Shown piece by piece: positions 36,194-49,209 of a stretch of 64,000 bases of DNA; within the stretch, counting starts at the first letter, position 1; every line of letters starts with the position of its first letter. Below the pieces are notes generated by a model. That model made no database searches. It was not told the DNA's origin and saw only the letters and a list, made by a program, of their open reading frames with translations. Origin of the DNA: Mangifera indica (lineage: Eukaryota > Streptophyta > Magnoliopsida > Sapindales > Anacardiaceae). The translations under genes were made by a program, and so were the position numbers. The stretch is from positions 12,346,475-12,410,474 of the forward strand of contig NC_058154.1 of the NCBI RefSeq assembly GCF_011075055.1, in the 5' to 3' direction.

Positions 36194-38457
36194 ATGGCTC
36201 CTAAAAGCGAGGATGTCATTCTCCCTGATCGAAAGCTCGAAATGATCCTCTCTATGAAAGGCGGCAATGGAAAGGGAAGCTATGCAAACAACTCTCAAGC
36301 TCAGGTTTCATCATCCAGACGAATTTTCATTTCTTTTTCTTAATTTTCTCTCATATTTTTCTTCAGGTTTTTCAAGTTTTCTTCATGCAGGCGAAGCACG
36401 CCCGTTCAATGCTGCACCTTTTGAAAGAAACCCTAGACATTATTCAGCTCCAACCGGGCTCCGAACTGCCCTTCACGGTGGCCGATTTAGGTTGTTCATG
36501 TGGCAACAACACACTCTACATCGTTGATGTCATCATAAAGCACATGATCGAACGGTACGAGGCCATGGGATACGTGCCGCCGCCGGAGTTTTCAGTCTTC
36601 TTCTCCGACCTCCCTAGCAATGACTTCAACACTCTATTTCAACTCCTCCCTCCTATTTCCAAAGGTAGCATGGAGGAGTGCCTAGCCACCGATAACCACC
36701 GCTCTTACTTCGCCGCCGGTGTCCCCGGATCGTTTTACCGGCGTCTTTTCCCTACAAGATCAATTGATTTCTTCCACTCCGCATTCTCCTTGCATTGGCT
36801 ATCCCAGGTGATCATGAAGTTAGTATAATATGCAGTAATGGTAATTAATATACAGACAAGAAGATATTGAATTTATGTGAGCAAGACTCGAATGGATAAT
36901 ATTTTAATAAAATTACGTGAACACATTTTTTAGTAGATAATTAAATACATAGAGTGAATAATTAACACTTAATCACATAATAATATATCATCTATATATC
37001 TAATTATGTACTTACAAGTTTGTACACATTGCTCTTAATATTTAGTTCGTCCTTATTTTTTGCCGGCTTTGAGAAGGTCAAAAAGATAAGGCTTTTCTGG
37101 GACTGTTTCCAAAATACATTTGCTCCATTTTACTTTTGCTTTTGCTTTAGACAAAAAATACAAAAACAAATAAACAAAAAAATTGATAATTGTTGGTGGG
37201 TCAAATCTGTCAAGTTCTACTCTCTGTCTCTTCTGAATATAAAGTTTTATGTCCACCTACTAGGTTGATTCATATGTAAATGTCTCGTTTCATGAGTTTG
37301 ACTAAAAAAAAAGTTTAAGTATAATGTCTATTATTAATAATAGGTGCCAGAGAGTGTGCAAGACAAGAGATCATCAGCATACAACAGAGGGAGAGTGTCC
37401 ATCCATAATGCAAATCAGGAGGCAGCAAATGCATACAGAAGCCAGTTCCAAGGGGACTTGGCTGCATTTCTGAAAGCAAGATCTCAAGAAATGAAGAGAG
37501 GAGGGTCCATGTTTCTTGTCTGCTTAGGCAGAACGTCACCTGACCCTACTGACCAAGGTGGCCCTGGCCTCCTCTTCGGCACCCACTTTCAGGATTCTTG
37601 GAATGATCTTGTCCTCGAGGTAATCTTACTTAATTAATACTGTATATATAAATAAATTATAAAAACTTATTTATACATATAAATTAGTAAAATTTGGTGA
37701 TTTTGAAATGAGAAAAAAGGTAAATAATCATATTACCTAATTATAAGCTACCATTTTATTTTATACATATAAGTTAATAAAATTTATTTATCCTTATAGT
37801 TGTATTTATCATTTTTTACTTTCAAATGGACAAGAAGTCACCATGCAACAAATGTTAGGTTTCATTAGCTATGTTTGGATCGGGTCCCTTAGCCCATTTG
37901 TATTATTGAATTCTCATGATTACTAATCATGATTAGCCCATATTAATCCTAACCATAAATGTTTGTTGTATAACTAGATCTATGTCATCTATATATGAAT
38001 AGATGATTTAAAATTAGAGATAAAATAAATAATTAGTTCATTTAATAAAATTGTAGTATTATTCAATAAAAAATTAGTGACTAATTATATATAATTGTTA
38101 TAGGGGCTTATAACAAGTGAAAAACGTGACGCCTTCAACATACCAGTGTATGCATCAAGCTTGCAAGAATTTAGGGAGGTGGTTGAAACAAATGGGTCAT
38201 TCAGAATTAACAGGCTAGAGATATTCAAAGGAGGAAGCCCTTTGGTGGTTAGCCAACCAGATGACGCAATTGAGGTTGGTCGAGCCCTCGCCAACAGTTG
38301 TCGGAGCGTAGTCGGGGTTCTTGTTGATGTCCACATAGGTGAACAACTTAGTGAGGAGTTGTTTTCAAGGGTTGAGCAACGAGGTTCAAGCCATGCTAAA
38401 GAATTACTAGAGCAACTGCAGTTCTATCATATAGTTGCATCACTCTCTTTTAAATAG
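36194..38457 (+). CDS. IAMT1: Indole-3-acetate O-methyltransferase-like SABATH enzyme, copy A
   Basis: Exons 36194-36304, 36391-36807, 37344-37619 and 38104-38457 give 385 aa, the family length. SABATH enzymes transfer a methyl group from S-adenosylmethionine to small carboxylic acids; IAMT1 makes methyl-IAA from auxin. Visible motifs: LSMKGGNGKGSYANNSQAQ at 19-37 (SAM and substrate binding), VADLGCSCGNN at 67-77 (motif I), FFSDLPSNDFNTLF, and SFYRRLFPTRSIDFFHSAFS followed by LHWLSQ (substrate pocket). Exon 3 carries FLVCLGRTSPDPTDQGG. The long identity to IAMT1, rather than to salicylate or jasmonate methyltransferases, supports the substrate assignment, but that is inference. Its LIP5 neighbour is convergent. 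The ORF in another frame over exons 1-2 (36267-36527) is a shadow. Confidence 0.93.
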
Positions 38458-38459
38458 AG

Positions 38460-39880
38460 AGAATTATTGTACACAAATGGCCAACTATAAAAATTTGGCC
38501 ACTATGTATTCAAAATATGTATAAATAAAGTTATTTAATATTTATCATTATATAACTTCACATAATCTAGCACATACTGATATGTGTTAAAACATATTAA
38601 AACTTAAATAGATTAATCAAATCGATTCAATTGAGATTTAGTGGTTAGTTTGATCACTTGAACCTAAATTTGTTTGTATGGTGGTAAATCTATCATCAGA
38701 CCATTAACATTTTCTATTTGATTATTTCAATTAAAAATTTTAACTATATTATTAATGTTATAAATTCGATTGGTTGAGCAGACTGGTCAAGACCCTTTAT
38801 TAAGTCAACACCTCTTTAAACATTGATTCCATTACATAAAAAAAACTATGGTAAATAAAGCTACTCTTTTATTTTGCTTTATTTTTATCTTATAATTATG
38901 TCTAGATGTGTTACTTTTGTGAATGAGTAAAGGGCTTGTTACCAAGAGCTTCTGGAATCCCATTGATTGTAGCTACTTTTTCAATTATTTTTTTTATTAC
39001 TTTCTGACTTCATTTTTCTCAGTCAAAAGCTTTAGGATGTAGGGTTCATACGGTAGTTATTTCGGTTATATAGACAGATAAGTTTTGCCTCTTTTCATGG
39101 GGACTTGTAGACCACTTTTAAGTTTTAGTTTGAACCCTTTTTTTTCCATCGTAAGCTTCATACCGGGGATCGGTCTAAGCCTTGCATATGGAGACAGGGC
39201 CGGAGCCTGGGCCCTTCATAGAACCAGACTCCATTTGCCCACCTCCCAAAGTCAGCAGTGTGATCGAAACAACAGCTATACTGTACATGGACACCCAAGG
39301 TTGTGTGCTCGAAACCCACTGACTCCTTGGCTTACCTAATTTGACAAAAAGCAGAACTCTTAGCTTATCCATCTTATAACTATAGATTTCAACTGAACTA
39401 ACTCCGATTAGATCCATTCCTAACCAAAATTATCTATCAAATGTTTGAAAGACATGAAAAATATCCCCATAGAACATAAAAACACAAGGGAAATCGTTTC
39501 ACAATATGCGATCCATGCATACACGTTTGCACAAACAAATTTCGCGATAACAAACTGACTAATCACTCATAATCTAATCAAATGCTGGGAAAATTTTGGA
39601 ATATATCAAGAATTTGTATTCACATCCACGTATCATGACAGTTAACCATAATTCTTCTATGCAAGAGTCCACCATCCAATGACCTTTACAAATCAAAACA
39701 CATACAAAGCAATACTATGATTAGGTGTTACTATATCTTTAATTCAAAATCACTCAATCACATGATGACACATCATTTGTATATATAAATTGTATAGCAA
39801 AAGTATAGATGCATAGTTTTATTGACACATACAAAACTAGAAAAACAGGTATGAACACCACTGGATTTGGTCACATCCAA
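38460..39880. other. Convergent intergenic region, unit A
   Basis: Between IAMT1-A and LIP5-A. Contains a TGGTT-type inverted-repeat remnant (about 38,590-38,830), a GC-richer segment at 39,170-39,340 of unknown origin, and a MITE-family copy at about 39,720-39,822. Reproduced in unit B at about 49,210-50,625. No gene seen. Confidence 0.5.
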
Positions 39881-39891
39881 GAACACAAAAC

Positions 39892-42814
39892 TTAATGACC
39901 AGCTGATGGATTTGTCAGCAGCTCAAGAGACTTTTTTAAGTGTTCTACAGCAACAGATACATCATCAAATGCCAAGGCTCCAACTGCAAATCTTGCAGCC
40001 TTGTGTGCCTCAGCAATTTTCTCAGGTGCAGGCTGGTAATTGCTGTCATAGTGGTATTTTTCAACTGCGATTGGGACAGGTACTGAGGTAGTCCCATTTC
40101 TGCTGCTTGAGGTGTACTCAGAAGTTGATGGGTAGCCTGCTATGGGAGGAGCTGAATGGGGAGAAGAGTATGAAGTCTCAGAGTCTTGGTAGTAAGAAGG
40201 ATAATGAGTCGGTACTGATGGAAGACTGCTCTCAGTAAAACTTGGATAAGACTGGAAATTCGGATAGTTGAAAGACGGAGCATCATGAGAAGGGTAATTA
40301 TGAGGCAAATGCTGCTGGGGCTCCTGTTGGTAAGATTGATGGTGGTATGACTGAGAAAATTGAGAACTGTCTGATCTGTTTATTGGAGGTGGCGGATGAT
40401 AATCATGGGAAGGGTAACCAGGAGTAGGGTTAGAAAATGTGGAACTTTCTGATCTACTCAACAGAGGTGGTTGATGAAAGTCATGGGAAGGACCTGATGG
40501 GGTAATATCTGCAGAATCTGATCTGTTATCATGGAACTGAGGAGGCATTGGAACATTTGTAGAATAATGGTTATCAGGGAACTGAGGTGATGGACCAGAA
40601 TCTGATGCTGGACCAGTTACAGTAGTCTCACGCGTTTGGAAATCCTGCATCACAAATATTGCTGAAACCAATCAAGAAATCTATTTAGCTTAATAAATGA
40701 ATTATCATCAGACTAAAGACTGCAATTTCTAACATCATTGATGCCACAAGGAATTTTTATTTTGGCCACTGACAGCAGTATATCCTTCAACTGCATTCAT
40801 CTTACACATCTAGACTCTCTATTATCCTCTTCTTCCCTGTGACCAATTGCCATCATCACAAAAATGGAACTGAAAGGAAAATATTGTGAGTATATGTTTT
40901 CTGTTTCGTTTGATTCAACAAGCTTAAGAAATGAGTTTAGGAACATACATGTGAAGCACTGGGTGTAATTGGTGGAATTGATTGATTTTCATCCCCACCA
41001 GGAGGCCCTGGGATTGGCTTCCTTCCTTCCTTCAGGGCTTTCCTTATATCTGCAGCTTTCCAGGCTGCATACTTCTGTTTCTGCTCAAGCTGTAAAATTT
41101 TACATAAAAATTATATATTGCTAAATAGTTAATAATTGAATTTCTGATGTTTTAAATGTAAGCTTTGAGTAGATGAAATATGATCTGAATATAGGATAAC
41201 CAAAAACTCACATCAGGCTGAAGTGCACCAAACTGGTTCAAAATCTCAAAGAAAGTGCTTGCTGCATAAAATGTTTTTGCAGTATTCCTGTAAAAACCTC
41301 AAAAGATTTAATTCCTGAAAATGAACTCATAAAGAGAAGAAAAAGAGAAATGGCACAAATTTGCAGAAGCAACATGAATCAAGATCAGATGGAGCTTCAG
41401 GGCATGAGGCATATGTTCCACAAGTGCCTCGCACTAAGACATGACAACACAATGCATTTACCAACAAAGGAGACAGCAACAGATGAGTGCTGGGTCACTA
41501 GTATCACATGTCTAGTGGAGCATAGCCAGATACAAGGAAATAGAATTTGACATACAAGTCCGCTCGTCCAGCATGATCTTGCTTGTCTGCCTTTGTGAAA
41601 ACATTCAATGCAAATCCCTCTAGATACAAATTGTCTTCAGGCCCCAACTTCAATGCCTTCTTATCCTGTAAAGCAACAAAACAGTTGGACACCAATGTGG
41701 CGGAAAAGATAGTTTTTTAGTAAAGCCTATCAGTCAACAAGAGAATAGATGTCAGAAAATAAAAGATCACTAGCCACACATTTCAGTCTTTTGCTTTAAT
41801 AACTCATCCATAGTAAACTCTTTTTATTTCTGCTGCATATGTAACATCTACTTGTACCATCTGACACTACCATCCATTGCAATTTACATTAAAAAGCAGT
41901 ATGCCTACAAAGAATATATTTTTCAATCTCACCTATTCTGAGAATAACACCTATATTAATCATTAACCGTATTTCCAGCAAGTATGTTAACAGTGTATAT
42001 ACAAAATTATGTTTACATTCCACAGACAACCAAATAAACATTAGCAATGTCCACCAGAACTGTCAATGCAATGATACAACAACTACAAAGCCCCAAAATT
42101 TAAAACAACATCTGCTTAAAAAAGCAGAGAATAATGAAATAATCAGATTTTCCACAAATGTAAGCGCATTACAGGAAGTAAATACATATATAACAGGGTA
42201 AGCTCTAAAGTGGATCCCAACCATTGTTTTAGCACATTCCAGATTAGGCAACCTGGTAACTTAAATAAACCCAGAGCCTCAGAAATTGTGCCATCCAAAA
42301 CACAGTTAATAAGTAACTAAAATCTCGTTCTCTACTTCAAACAATTTCAAGTTAACTCACAAATTTAACCAAATAAAAACTTTCACATACTCACTTTCAA
42401 TTTCCCACAAAACAAATAGACCCAGTTCATTAAACACAATAATAGTCAATACCAATATTTCAAAACTCAAAAATTTCTTCAACAACACCCAAAACAAAAA
42501 CCTTTTCAAGCTGGTTCATGAGAGAGATAAGGAGCGAATTGGTGGTCTTGGTCCGCTCGCTCGGAGGAATCCTCAACCCTCTTTCCATCGCATATAATCG
42601 GCCTAAACAAGTAAAAATAAACACCCCCAAAAAAGACTTCGTAACAGGGATCAAACATGCATTAACAGAGAACATAGGGTTACAAAATATTTACATGGAA
42701 AAAAAATAGGAGGAACTTACAATAGTATGCGACAAGCGGCTCATGTTTCTGTAACTCATCAGCTCGTTGTAGGTAAGCTAGCAGAAGCTTTGCTGGCTCG
42801 GTTTCGTTCGCCAT
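39892..42814 (-). CDS. LIP5: VTA1/LIP5 homologue, ESCRT-III/VPS4 regulator, copy A (intact)
   Basis: Minus-strand exons 42814-42721, 42602-42502, 41665-41556, 41287-41212, 41089-40949 and 40644-39892 give 424 aa, all in frame. The N-terminal Vta1 domain (about residues 1-145) contains AMERGLRIPPSERTKTT, LKLGPEDNLYLEGFALNVF and TAKTFYAASTFFEILNQFG. This part binds ESCRT-III subunits. A long Pro/Ser/Tyr/His-rich disordered linker (about 160-380, with YPSHDYHPPPP-type repeats) leads to the C-terminal Vta1 motif (382-418, EKIAEAHKAARFAVGALAFD), which dimerises and activates the SKD1/VPS4 ATPase. It acts at multivesicular bodies in the cytosol. All splice sites are canonical here, whereas its duplicate at 50636-53544 is broken. 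Confidence 0.94.
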
Positions 42815-42819
42815 GGCTT

Positions 42820-45030
42820 AGCTTGAGCTTTGCCTCTTTGATGCCTTCGATGAAAGCCAGAGGCATGAAGGTGCGCTTTCGTACCGAGTTCAAGGTTGAG
42901 CTCTGAAAGGTTATTGAACCGACGTCGTATTCGAGGGACTTAGATGAAAAGCTTTAAATAGTAGATTGTTTTTCCAAAAACAAAATTCTCTTTTTTTTAG
43001 TCTTTTATATTCAATAAAACTATGTGTACTCACTTTGGATACATAAATATATACAAATTTATATGTATCATCATTTGATTGAATGATTTTGAATTAAGAA
43101 TAAAACAATAACCGATCATATGATGATACATATGAGTGTGTATGTATTTATGTACCTAAAGTGGGTACACATAGTATTACTCTTTTATATTTTTTCAAGG
43201 AAAACTCATTGTATAAAATAATTATGTATACTAATAAAACTCAATTGTTGTATGACCTAAGGATGGATTCAAATCGAATATGAGTTAAACTTAAGCTAAA
43301 ACTTTAGTTTGACACCTTGACTCAGGTTTAATGATACATCAGTTCACCACATTAGAACTTTTTTCTCTCTTGCAATTCTTTTTCTTTTTTGACAATGTAT
43401 TTTTTCTAATGACTCTTATTTTTGACATTACTATTTGTTATTCGAACCAATTCAAAGTTTCAAACCAATTTTTTCAAATTTGAGCTACTAATTTTTGTTT
43501 ATGTTTAACTTGATTTGAATCCACTTCTAATGATCTTCATATATTTAATTTTTAGGTCATTCAACAAAAGTGTTGATATCCATGTATACATTTATGTTGA
43601 TGAATTGCCATAAAATTAAATTTAAACAAAAATAACGTAAATTTATATAGAATTTGAACAATGATATGTATCCCTTATTTTAAGTATTTAATTAGATATT
43701 ATTTTATCTTTAATTAAAATTATTCAATCATATGAGCAATTGAGTCTTCAAATTAGGTGCACAACATCAAAATTAAGGAAGATAATGAAAGCAAACTTTG
43801 TCTGTTGTATGTGTTGTTGAGGTCCAAACCCAACAAAATTTTTTGATTTAAACACCAAACCTCACTAAACTCAAAATGAGATTTAGGATATTAGCATAAA
43901 TCCACCACTCTAACATTAAGAAGTTGATCTCGAATTGTGACTCTTACTAGACTCAAAGTTGACTCGTTTATCAATTTAATGATATTATTTATCTTATTAA
44001 TGATATTATTTACCCATTCGACAAAACTATTTATCTTGTTGATAACTTTTTAATGACATTATACATCAATTCAAGCAAACTTAAACTCAAACTCGATCTG
44101 AATATTATGATTATGATCTAAACTCAAACCAATCTCATACTCAACTTGACTTAGATCAGATTTATCTCTAATACAAATACATATACAAACGCTAACATAT
44201 TGTTATTGAGTGTTTTTATATTAAAAATAAAATAACGTTCAATCACATAATAACATAATAATATTTATATCATGTTTGTACTCATTATTAATACGTATAA
44301 TATTACTCGAACTAACACATGCTACTCTCATGTATTATGAAAAAGAAAAATTATCCCTACATATAAGTCATAACATGATAACCATGCTACATACCACTAA
44401 CTAAAAGTGAATCCAAACCGAATCAAACTCAAACTTAAACCAACTTGACTTAGCTTAAAAGAGTCAAACTCAAACCTAGACTCGAGCTTGCCAAGCACCC
44501 CTCAAATTATCTTGAACTTGACTTGACTTAAAGGAAGTCAAGTTCATCTACACCAAAACCAAATTTGAGTTATTTAACTCGAGACTATAATCGAGTTAAA
44601 ATTAACTAAAACAATACAGTTTTAATATGTATTAATTAAAACAACATCATTTTAACAAATTCTAATCAAACTTTTTTTATTGTCAAACTTAGACAGTACA
44701 AATTCTTAGGCTTAAACTTGTCTCAACCAAGCTGGCAGCCCGAGCTCAATTGCGAGCCCTACCACTTTCCCATAACTAATTGATTGTAGTTGTTTTGTAC
44801 ATTCGTTTTACGAAAGAGTCTTCGATTCTTTTGCTGTAAGCAAAAAAAATAACAGAAAAGTATGATTTAAAACAGTGGGAAAAGATTATAACAGCTTATA
44901 ACATACACAGCTAAAAACAGCTTACTCTCCCGTCACTTCAGGTATCTCTTTGGGTTCTCTCTATCCCTACAGTAGACCAAGTAAAAACCATAGTAATATC
45001 ACAAGGGTGTAAACCTAGAAATCTCCTCTT
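42820..45030. other. LIP5-A upstream region and spacer to the MAP65 exon
   Basis: LIP5 promoter, then AT-rich spacer. Contains the MITE 43011-43180, another degenerate member of that family at about 44,170-44,308, and a decayed CTCGAGC-type element at about 44,400-44,765. No gene seen. Confidence 0.5.
43011..43180. mobile_element. 170-bp MITE present only in unit A
   Basis: Terminal inverted repeats ACTATGTGTACTCACTTTGG on the left and ACTATGTGTACCCACTTTAG in reverse complement on the right. It is flanked by direct repeats TCTTTTATATT at 43000-43010 and 43181-43191. The equivalent place in unit B (near 53,735) has a single CTTTTATATT and no element, so it is a clean empty site. The core has GATTTTGAATTAAGAATAAA. 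Confidence 0.85.
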
Positions 45031-45036
45031 TTATTG

Positions 45037-45339
45037 TCACGGTGAGGCCGGAACTGGGTCGGTACCCGAAACATGGGAGGCTGCATCCTCTTTTGACATG
45101 GCAACATGGTTTGCAGGTGCAGCTGGCCTGTTGATGCTATCCCTCCTTCCATCTTTAGACATGGACCTGCTACCATTTGCATTGAGAGATAGCCGTCTGC
45201 TTGGAGTTCCATTGGCACCCCCGTTCGCTCTTGGGCCTACAACTTTCTTTGTACTGGCAGGGCGGGCAGGGCTGGACCTTGAACCAAAAACGGCTTCTTG
45301 CTCTGTGCTTTGCTGCTCATGCTGGTACGTCTTTTGATC
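45037..45339 (-). pseudogene. MAP65: Orphan last exon of MAP65 (duplicated gene fragment)
   Basis: This 303-nt segment is a copy of the final exon of the MAP65 gene at 56214-59190. It has the same length and is still open from the acceptor side (TTCATAG|GATCAAAAG) to TGA. It encodes the disordered Ser/Pro/Arg-rich tail ([35 protein letters not shown]). No other MAP65 exon lies beside it, because the duplication breakpoint cuts the intron about 115 bases away. It is therefore a truncated fragment without start or promoter. Substitutions against the parent are few (for example K to T and P to Q near its start). Confidence 0.92.
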
Positions 45340-46910
45340 CTATGAAGCCAACAAAGACATAATTCAGGTTGGTAACATCATAATGTAGACGCTGAAAATG
45401 AAAGTATCTGCCGAGCCAAATGCTAATAAAAGTTGGAGGCCCTTGAAGTCTAGTCCAACTTAGTTCAATTCGATTGAAATGATTTTGTTTTAGTTTGATT
45501 CAAATTTATAGTTTAAATTTATGATTTAAATGTGTGGTTTCAATATATGGTTTGAATTCCTAACTTATCAACAAAATGATATTGTTTAACAATACTTAAC
45601 ATAATTTGAATCAAGTCACAAGTCAAGTTTAAACTGGATCGAGCTATTTACCTAACTTACAAGCTAAACTTTTTTTAAATTGAATTCGGTTTAGTTTTAA
45701 AATAAATCAAACCTTTTAACTCAAACTCAATTCAAATTTAAACTGAACTAATCAAGCTGAACCAAGTTTTAAGTCTAACTTAGCTCAGTTCGATTCATCA
45801 CTAATAATAGTGGTAGTGATCCTTAGATAAAAATTAGATGAGTCAAAAGTCAAATATATGACCAATTAAAATATAATAAAATTGAAGAATAGTTAGTGTA
45901 AAAAATTAAATTAAGGGTTATATTATTATTTTTTATGTATTTAAATTAATAATTTTTTAAATTCAAGAGGATCAATTGGGCTTCCCTTGGATCCGCCATT
46001 GAATAGTATTGGCGTGAAAATTTTGTCTGTCTTAATTATGGATATGGTTAGCAAAATTGGACCAAATCTACTAGCATCGATTCAAGTTTGATGAATTGAA
46101 AAGGCCGAAGGACTATTTTCCACCCAAGGATCAGTGTTTTTTCAAGTATTATTTCTTTAATTTTAAAAATTTTAAATATTTATCAATAAATAATTAAATT
46201 TAACATAATTTTAACCTTTAAAATTTTATCTTTTTTTTTCTTTAAACTTTAAAAATTAAATAATAGCTTGAGTATGACCAAACCCAGATCCCATTCATCT
46301 TATAATAATAATGGCTACAAAAGATGTTATGCCGATCGGATACAAACAGTTGCCATAATCCATTTTTTATTATTATTAATTTTTCTTACGTTAATTTTGT
46401 CCTTTTTGATCAGAAGCTTGCAAATACTTGGCTATGGTATTGTAAATTGTAATTAAATTTTGTATTTTATATTTTTACTGTTTATTTTTTCATGTAATCA
46501 AAGATACACCAGAGTCTCTCATTATGGGTATATCAAAATACGTTAATATATACATTTTAAAGAGATCAATTCAATAACCTATCGTTAAGATCTCTTACTT
46601 TAATATAAATATATCAAAAAATATTAGTGTATACACTCAAATCTATTTACAATAGTATAATAGTCAAATCTAAATCCTAAAACTTCATGTTTGAAATTTC
46701 ACACATTCACGAGCTCTGAAACCAAACATTACAATAAATGTTATAACTGGAGAGGATTCAAATTCAAAATATATGTACCGATTTTTGGACATGAGTTTAA
46801 GTAAATAAAACTTCCACTTTTATTTATTTCAAATAAAATTATATCTGTTTATTTTTGGTGTACATAAAATAAGACTATATTATTCATTCAATATTTTCCT
46901 CTCTTCTCTT

Positions 46911-46918
46911 TATATAAA
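46911..46918 (+). promoter_or_regulatory. IAMT1: Candidate TATA box of IAMT1-B
   Basis: TATATAAA in the same CTTTATATAAATTC context as copy A, 74 bases upstream of the ATG at 46985. Confidence 0.65.
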
Positions 46919-46984
46919 TTCAACTCTCCCTCACCTCTCTTCTATTCAAACACACTTGAAATTACTTTAACTGTAGCTAGGAAA

Positions 46985-49205
46985 ATGGCTGATCGAAAGC
47001 TCGAAATGATCCTCTCTATGAAAGGCGGCAATGGAAAGGGAAGCTATGCAAACAACTCTCAAGCTCAGGTTTCATCATCCAGACGAATTTTCATTTCTTT
47101 TTCTTAATTTTCTCTCATATTTTTCTTCAGGTTTTTCAAGTTTTCTTCATGCAGGCGAAGCACGCCCGTTCAATGCTGCACCTTTTGAAAGAAACCCTAG
47201 ACAATATTCAGCTCCAACCGGGCTCCGAACTGCCTTTCACGGTGGCCGATTTAGGCTGTTCATGTGGCAACAACACACTCTACATCGTTGATGTCATCAT
47301 CAAGCACATGATCGAACGGTACAAGGCCATGGGATACGTGCCGCCGCCGGAGTTTTCAGTCTTCTTCTCCGACCTCCCTAGCAATGACTTCAACACTCTA
47401 TTTCAACTCCTCCCTCCTATTTCCAAAGGTAGCATGGAGGAGTGCCTAGCCACCGATAACCACCGCTCTTACTTCGCCGCCGGTGTCCCCGGATCGTTTT
47501 ACCGGCGTCTTTTCCCTACAAGATCAATTGATTTCTTCCACTCCGCATTCTCCTTGCATTGGCTATCCCAGGTGATCATGAAGTTAGTGTAATATGCAGT
47601 AATGGTAATTAATACACAGACAAGAAGATATTGAATTTAAATGAGCAAGACTCGAATGGATAATATTTCAATAAAATAATGTGAACATATTTTTTAGTAT
47701 ATAATTAAATACATAGATTGAATAATCAATACTTAATTCCATAATAATATATCATTTATATATCTAATTATATATTCAAAAGTTCGTACGCATTACTCTT
47801 AATATTTAGTTCGTTCTTATTTTTTGCGGCTTTGAGTAGGTCAAAAAGATAAGGCTTTGCTGGGACTGTTTCCAAAATACATTTGCTCCATTTCACTTTT
47901 GCTTTTGCTTTAGACAAAAAATACAAAAACAAACCAACAAAAAAATTGATAGTTGTTGGTGGGTCAAATCTGTCAAGTTCTACTCTCTGTCTCTTCTGAA
48001 TATAAAGTTTTATGTCCATCTACTAGGTTGATTCATATGTAAATGTCTCGTTTCATGAGTTTGATTTAAAAAAGAGTTTAAAGTATAATGTTTATTATTA
48101 ATAATAGGTGCCAGAGAGTGTGCAAGACAAAAGATCATCAGCATACAACAGAGGGAGAGTGTCCATCCATAATGCAAATCAGGAGGCAGCAAATGCATAC
48201 AGAAGCCAGTTCCAAGGGGACTTGGCTGCATTTCTGAAAGCAAGATCTCAAGAAATGAAGAGAGGAGGGTCCATGTTTCTTGTCTGCTTAGGCAGAACCT
48301 CACCTGACCCTACTGACCAAGGTGGCCCTGGCCTCCTCTTCGGCACCCACTTTCAGGATTCTTGGAATGATCTTGTCCTCGAGGTAATCTTACTTAAGTA
48401 ATATTACATGTATAAATAAATTATACAAACTTATTTATATATATAAATTAGTAAAATTTGGTGATTTTTAAATGAGAAAAAAGATAAATAATCATATTAC
48501 TTAATTACAAACTACTATTTTATTTTATACATATAAGTTATTTATACTTATTGTTTTATTTATCATTTTTTACTTTCAAATGGACAAGAAGTCACCATGC
48601 AACAAATGTTAGGTTTCATTAGCTATGTTTGGATTGGGTTCATTAGCCCATTTGTATTATTTAATTCTCACTAATCATGATTAGCCCATATTAATCCTAA
48701 CCATAAATGTTTGTTGTATAACTAGATCTATGTCATATATATATCAATAGATGATTTTAAATTAAAGATAAAATAAATAATTAGCTCATTTAATAAAATT
48801 GTAGTATTATTCAATAAAAAATTAGTGACTAATAATATATAATTGTTATAGGGTCTTATAACAAGTGAAAAACGTGACGCCTTCAACATACCAGTGTATG
48901 CATCAAGCTTGCAAGAATTTAGGGAGGTGGTTGAAACAAATGGGTCATTCAGAATTAACAGACTAGAGATATTCAAAGGAGGAAGCCCTTTGGTGGTTAG
49001 CCAACCAGATGACGCAATAGAGGTTGGTCAAGCCCTCGCCAACAGTTGTCAGAGCGTAGTCGGGGTTCTTGTTGACGTCCACATAGGTGAAAAACTGAGT
49101 GAGGAGTTGTTTTCAAGGGTTGAGCAGCGAGGTTCAAGCCATGCTAAAGAATTATTAGAGCAAATGCAATTCTATTATATAGTTGCATCACTCTCTTTTA
49201 AATAG
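46985..49205 (+). CDS. IAMT1: Indole-3-acetate O-methyltransferase-like SABATH enzyme, copy B
   Basis: Duplicate of the gene at 36194-38457 with exons 46985-47068, 47155-47571, 48108-48383 and 48852-49205, 376 aa. Exon 1 lacks 27 bp, an in-frame loss of nine codons right after Met-Ala, so the protein starts MADRKLEMILSMKGG. The SAM and substrate motifs (SYANNSQAQ, VADLGCSCGNN, FFSDLPSNDF) are unchanged. All splice sites are intact and there is no stop or frameshift. A handful of substitutions separate the copies, for example YEAMGY to YKAMGY, RALANSCRS to QALANSCQS and LQFYH to MQFYY. It is probably active; whether the shorter N-terminus matters is unknown. Confidence 0.92.
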
Positions 49206-49209
49206 AGAG

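Larger units (their letters stand above)
34653..45454. repeat. Tandem segmental duplication, unit A
   Basis: About 10.8 kb, directly repeated as 45455-56631. It carries IAMT1-A, LIP5-A and the orphan last exon of MAP65. Coding segments align without length change except for 27 bp in IAMT1 exon 1. Unit A alone has a 170-bp MITE at 43011-43180. Its right end is MAP65 intron sequence (GGAGGCCCTTGAAGTCTAGT) abutting the left end of unit B. Confidence 0.9.

Noticed and set aside
36267..36527. 86-aa ORF in another frame over IAMT1-A exons 1-2, conserved in copy B (47031-47291)
   Set aside because: It crosses the exon 1-intron 1-exon 2 boundaries of a gene whose own frame has all family motifs. Its conservation in copy B only reflects recent duplication.
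39170..39340. GC-richer segment with a tRNA B-box-like word (TGTGCTCGAAACCC), repeated in unit B
   Set aside because: Considered as a SINE remnant, but no A box at the right distance, no A-rich tail and no flanking duplication could be shown.
41350..41550. 66-aa ORF, repeated at 52095-52295
   Set aside because: It is antisense and mostly within a LIP5 intron; similarity between copies is explained by the segmental duplication.
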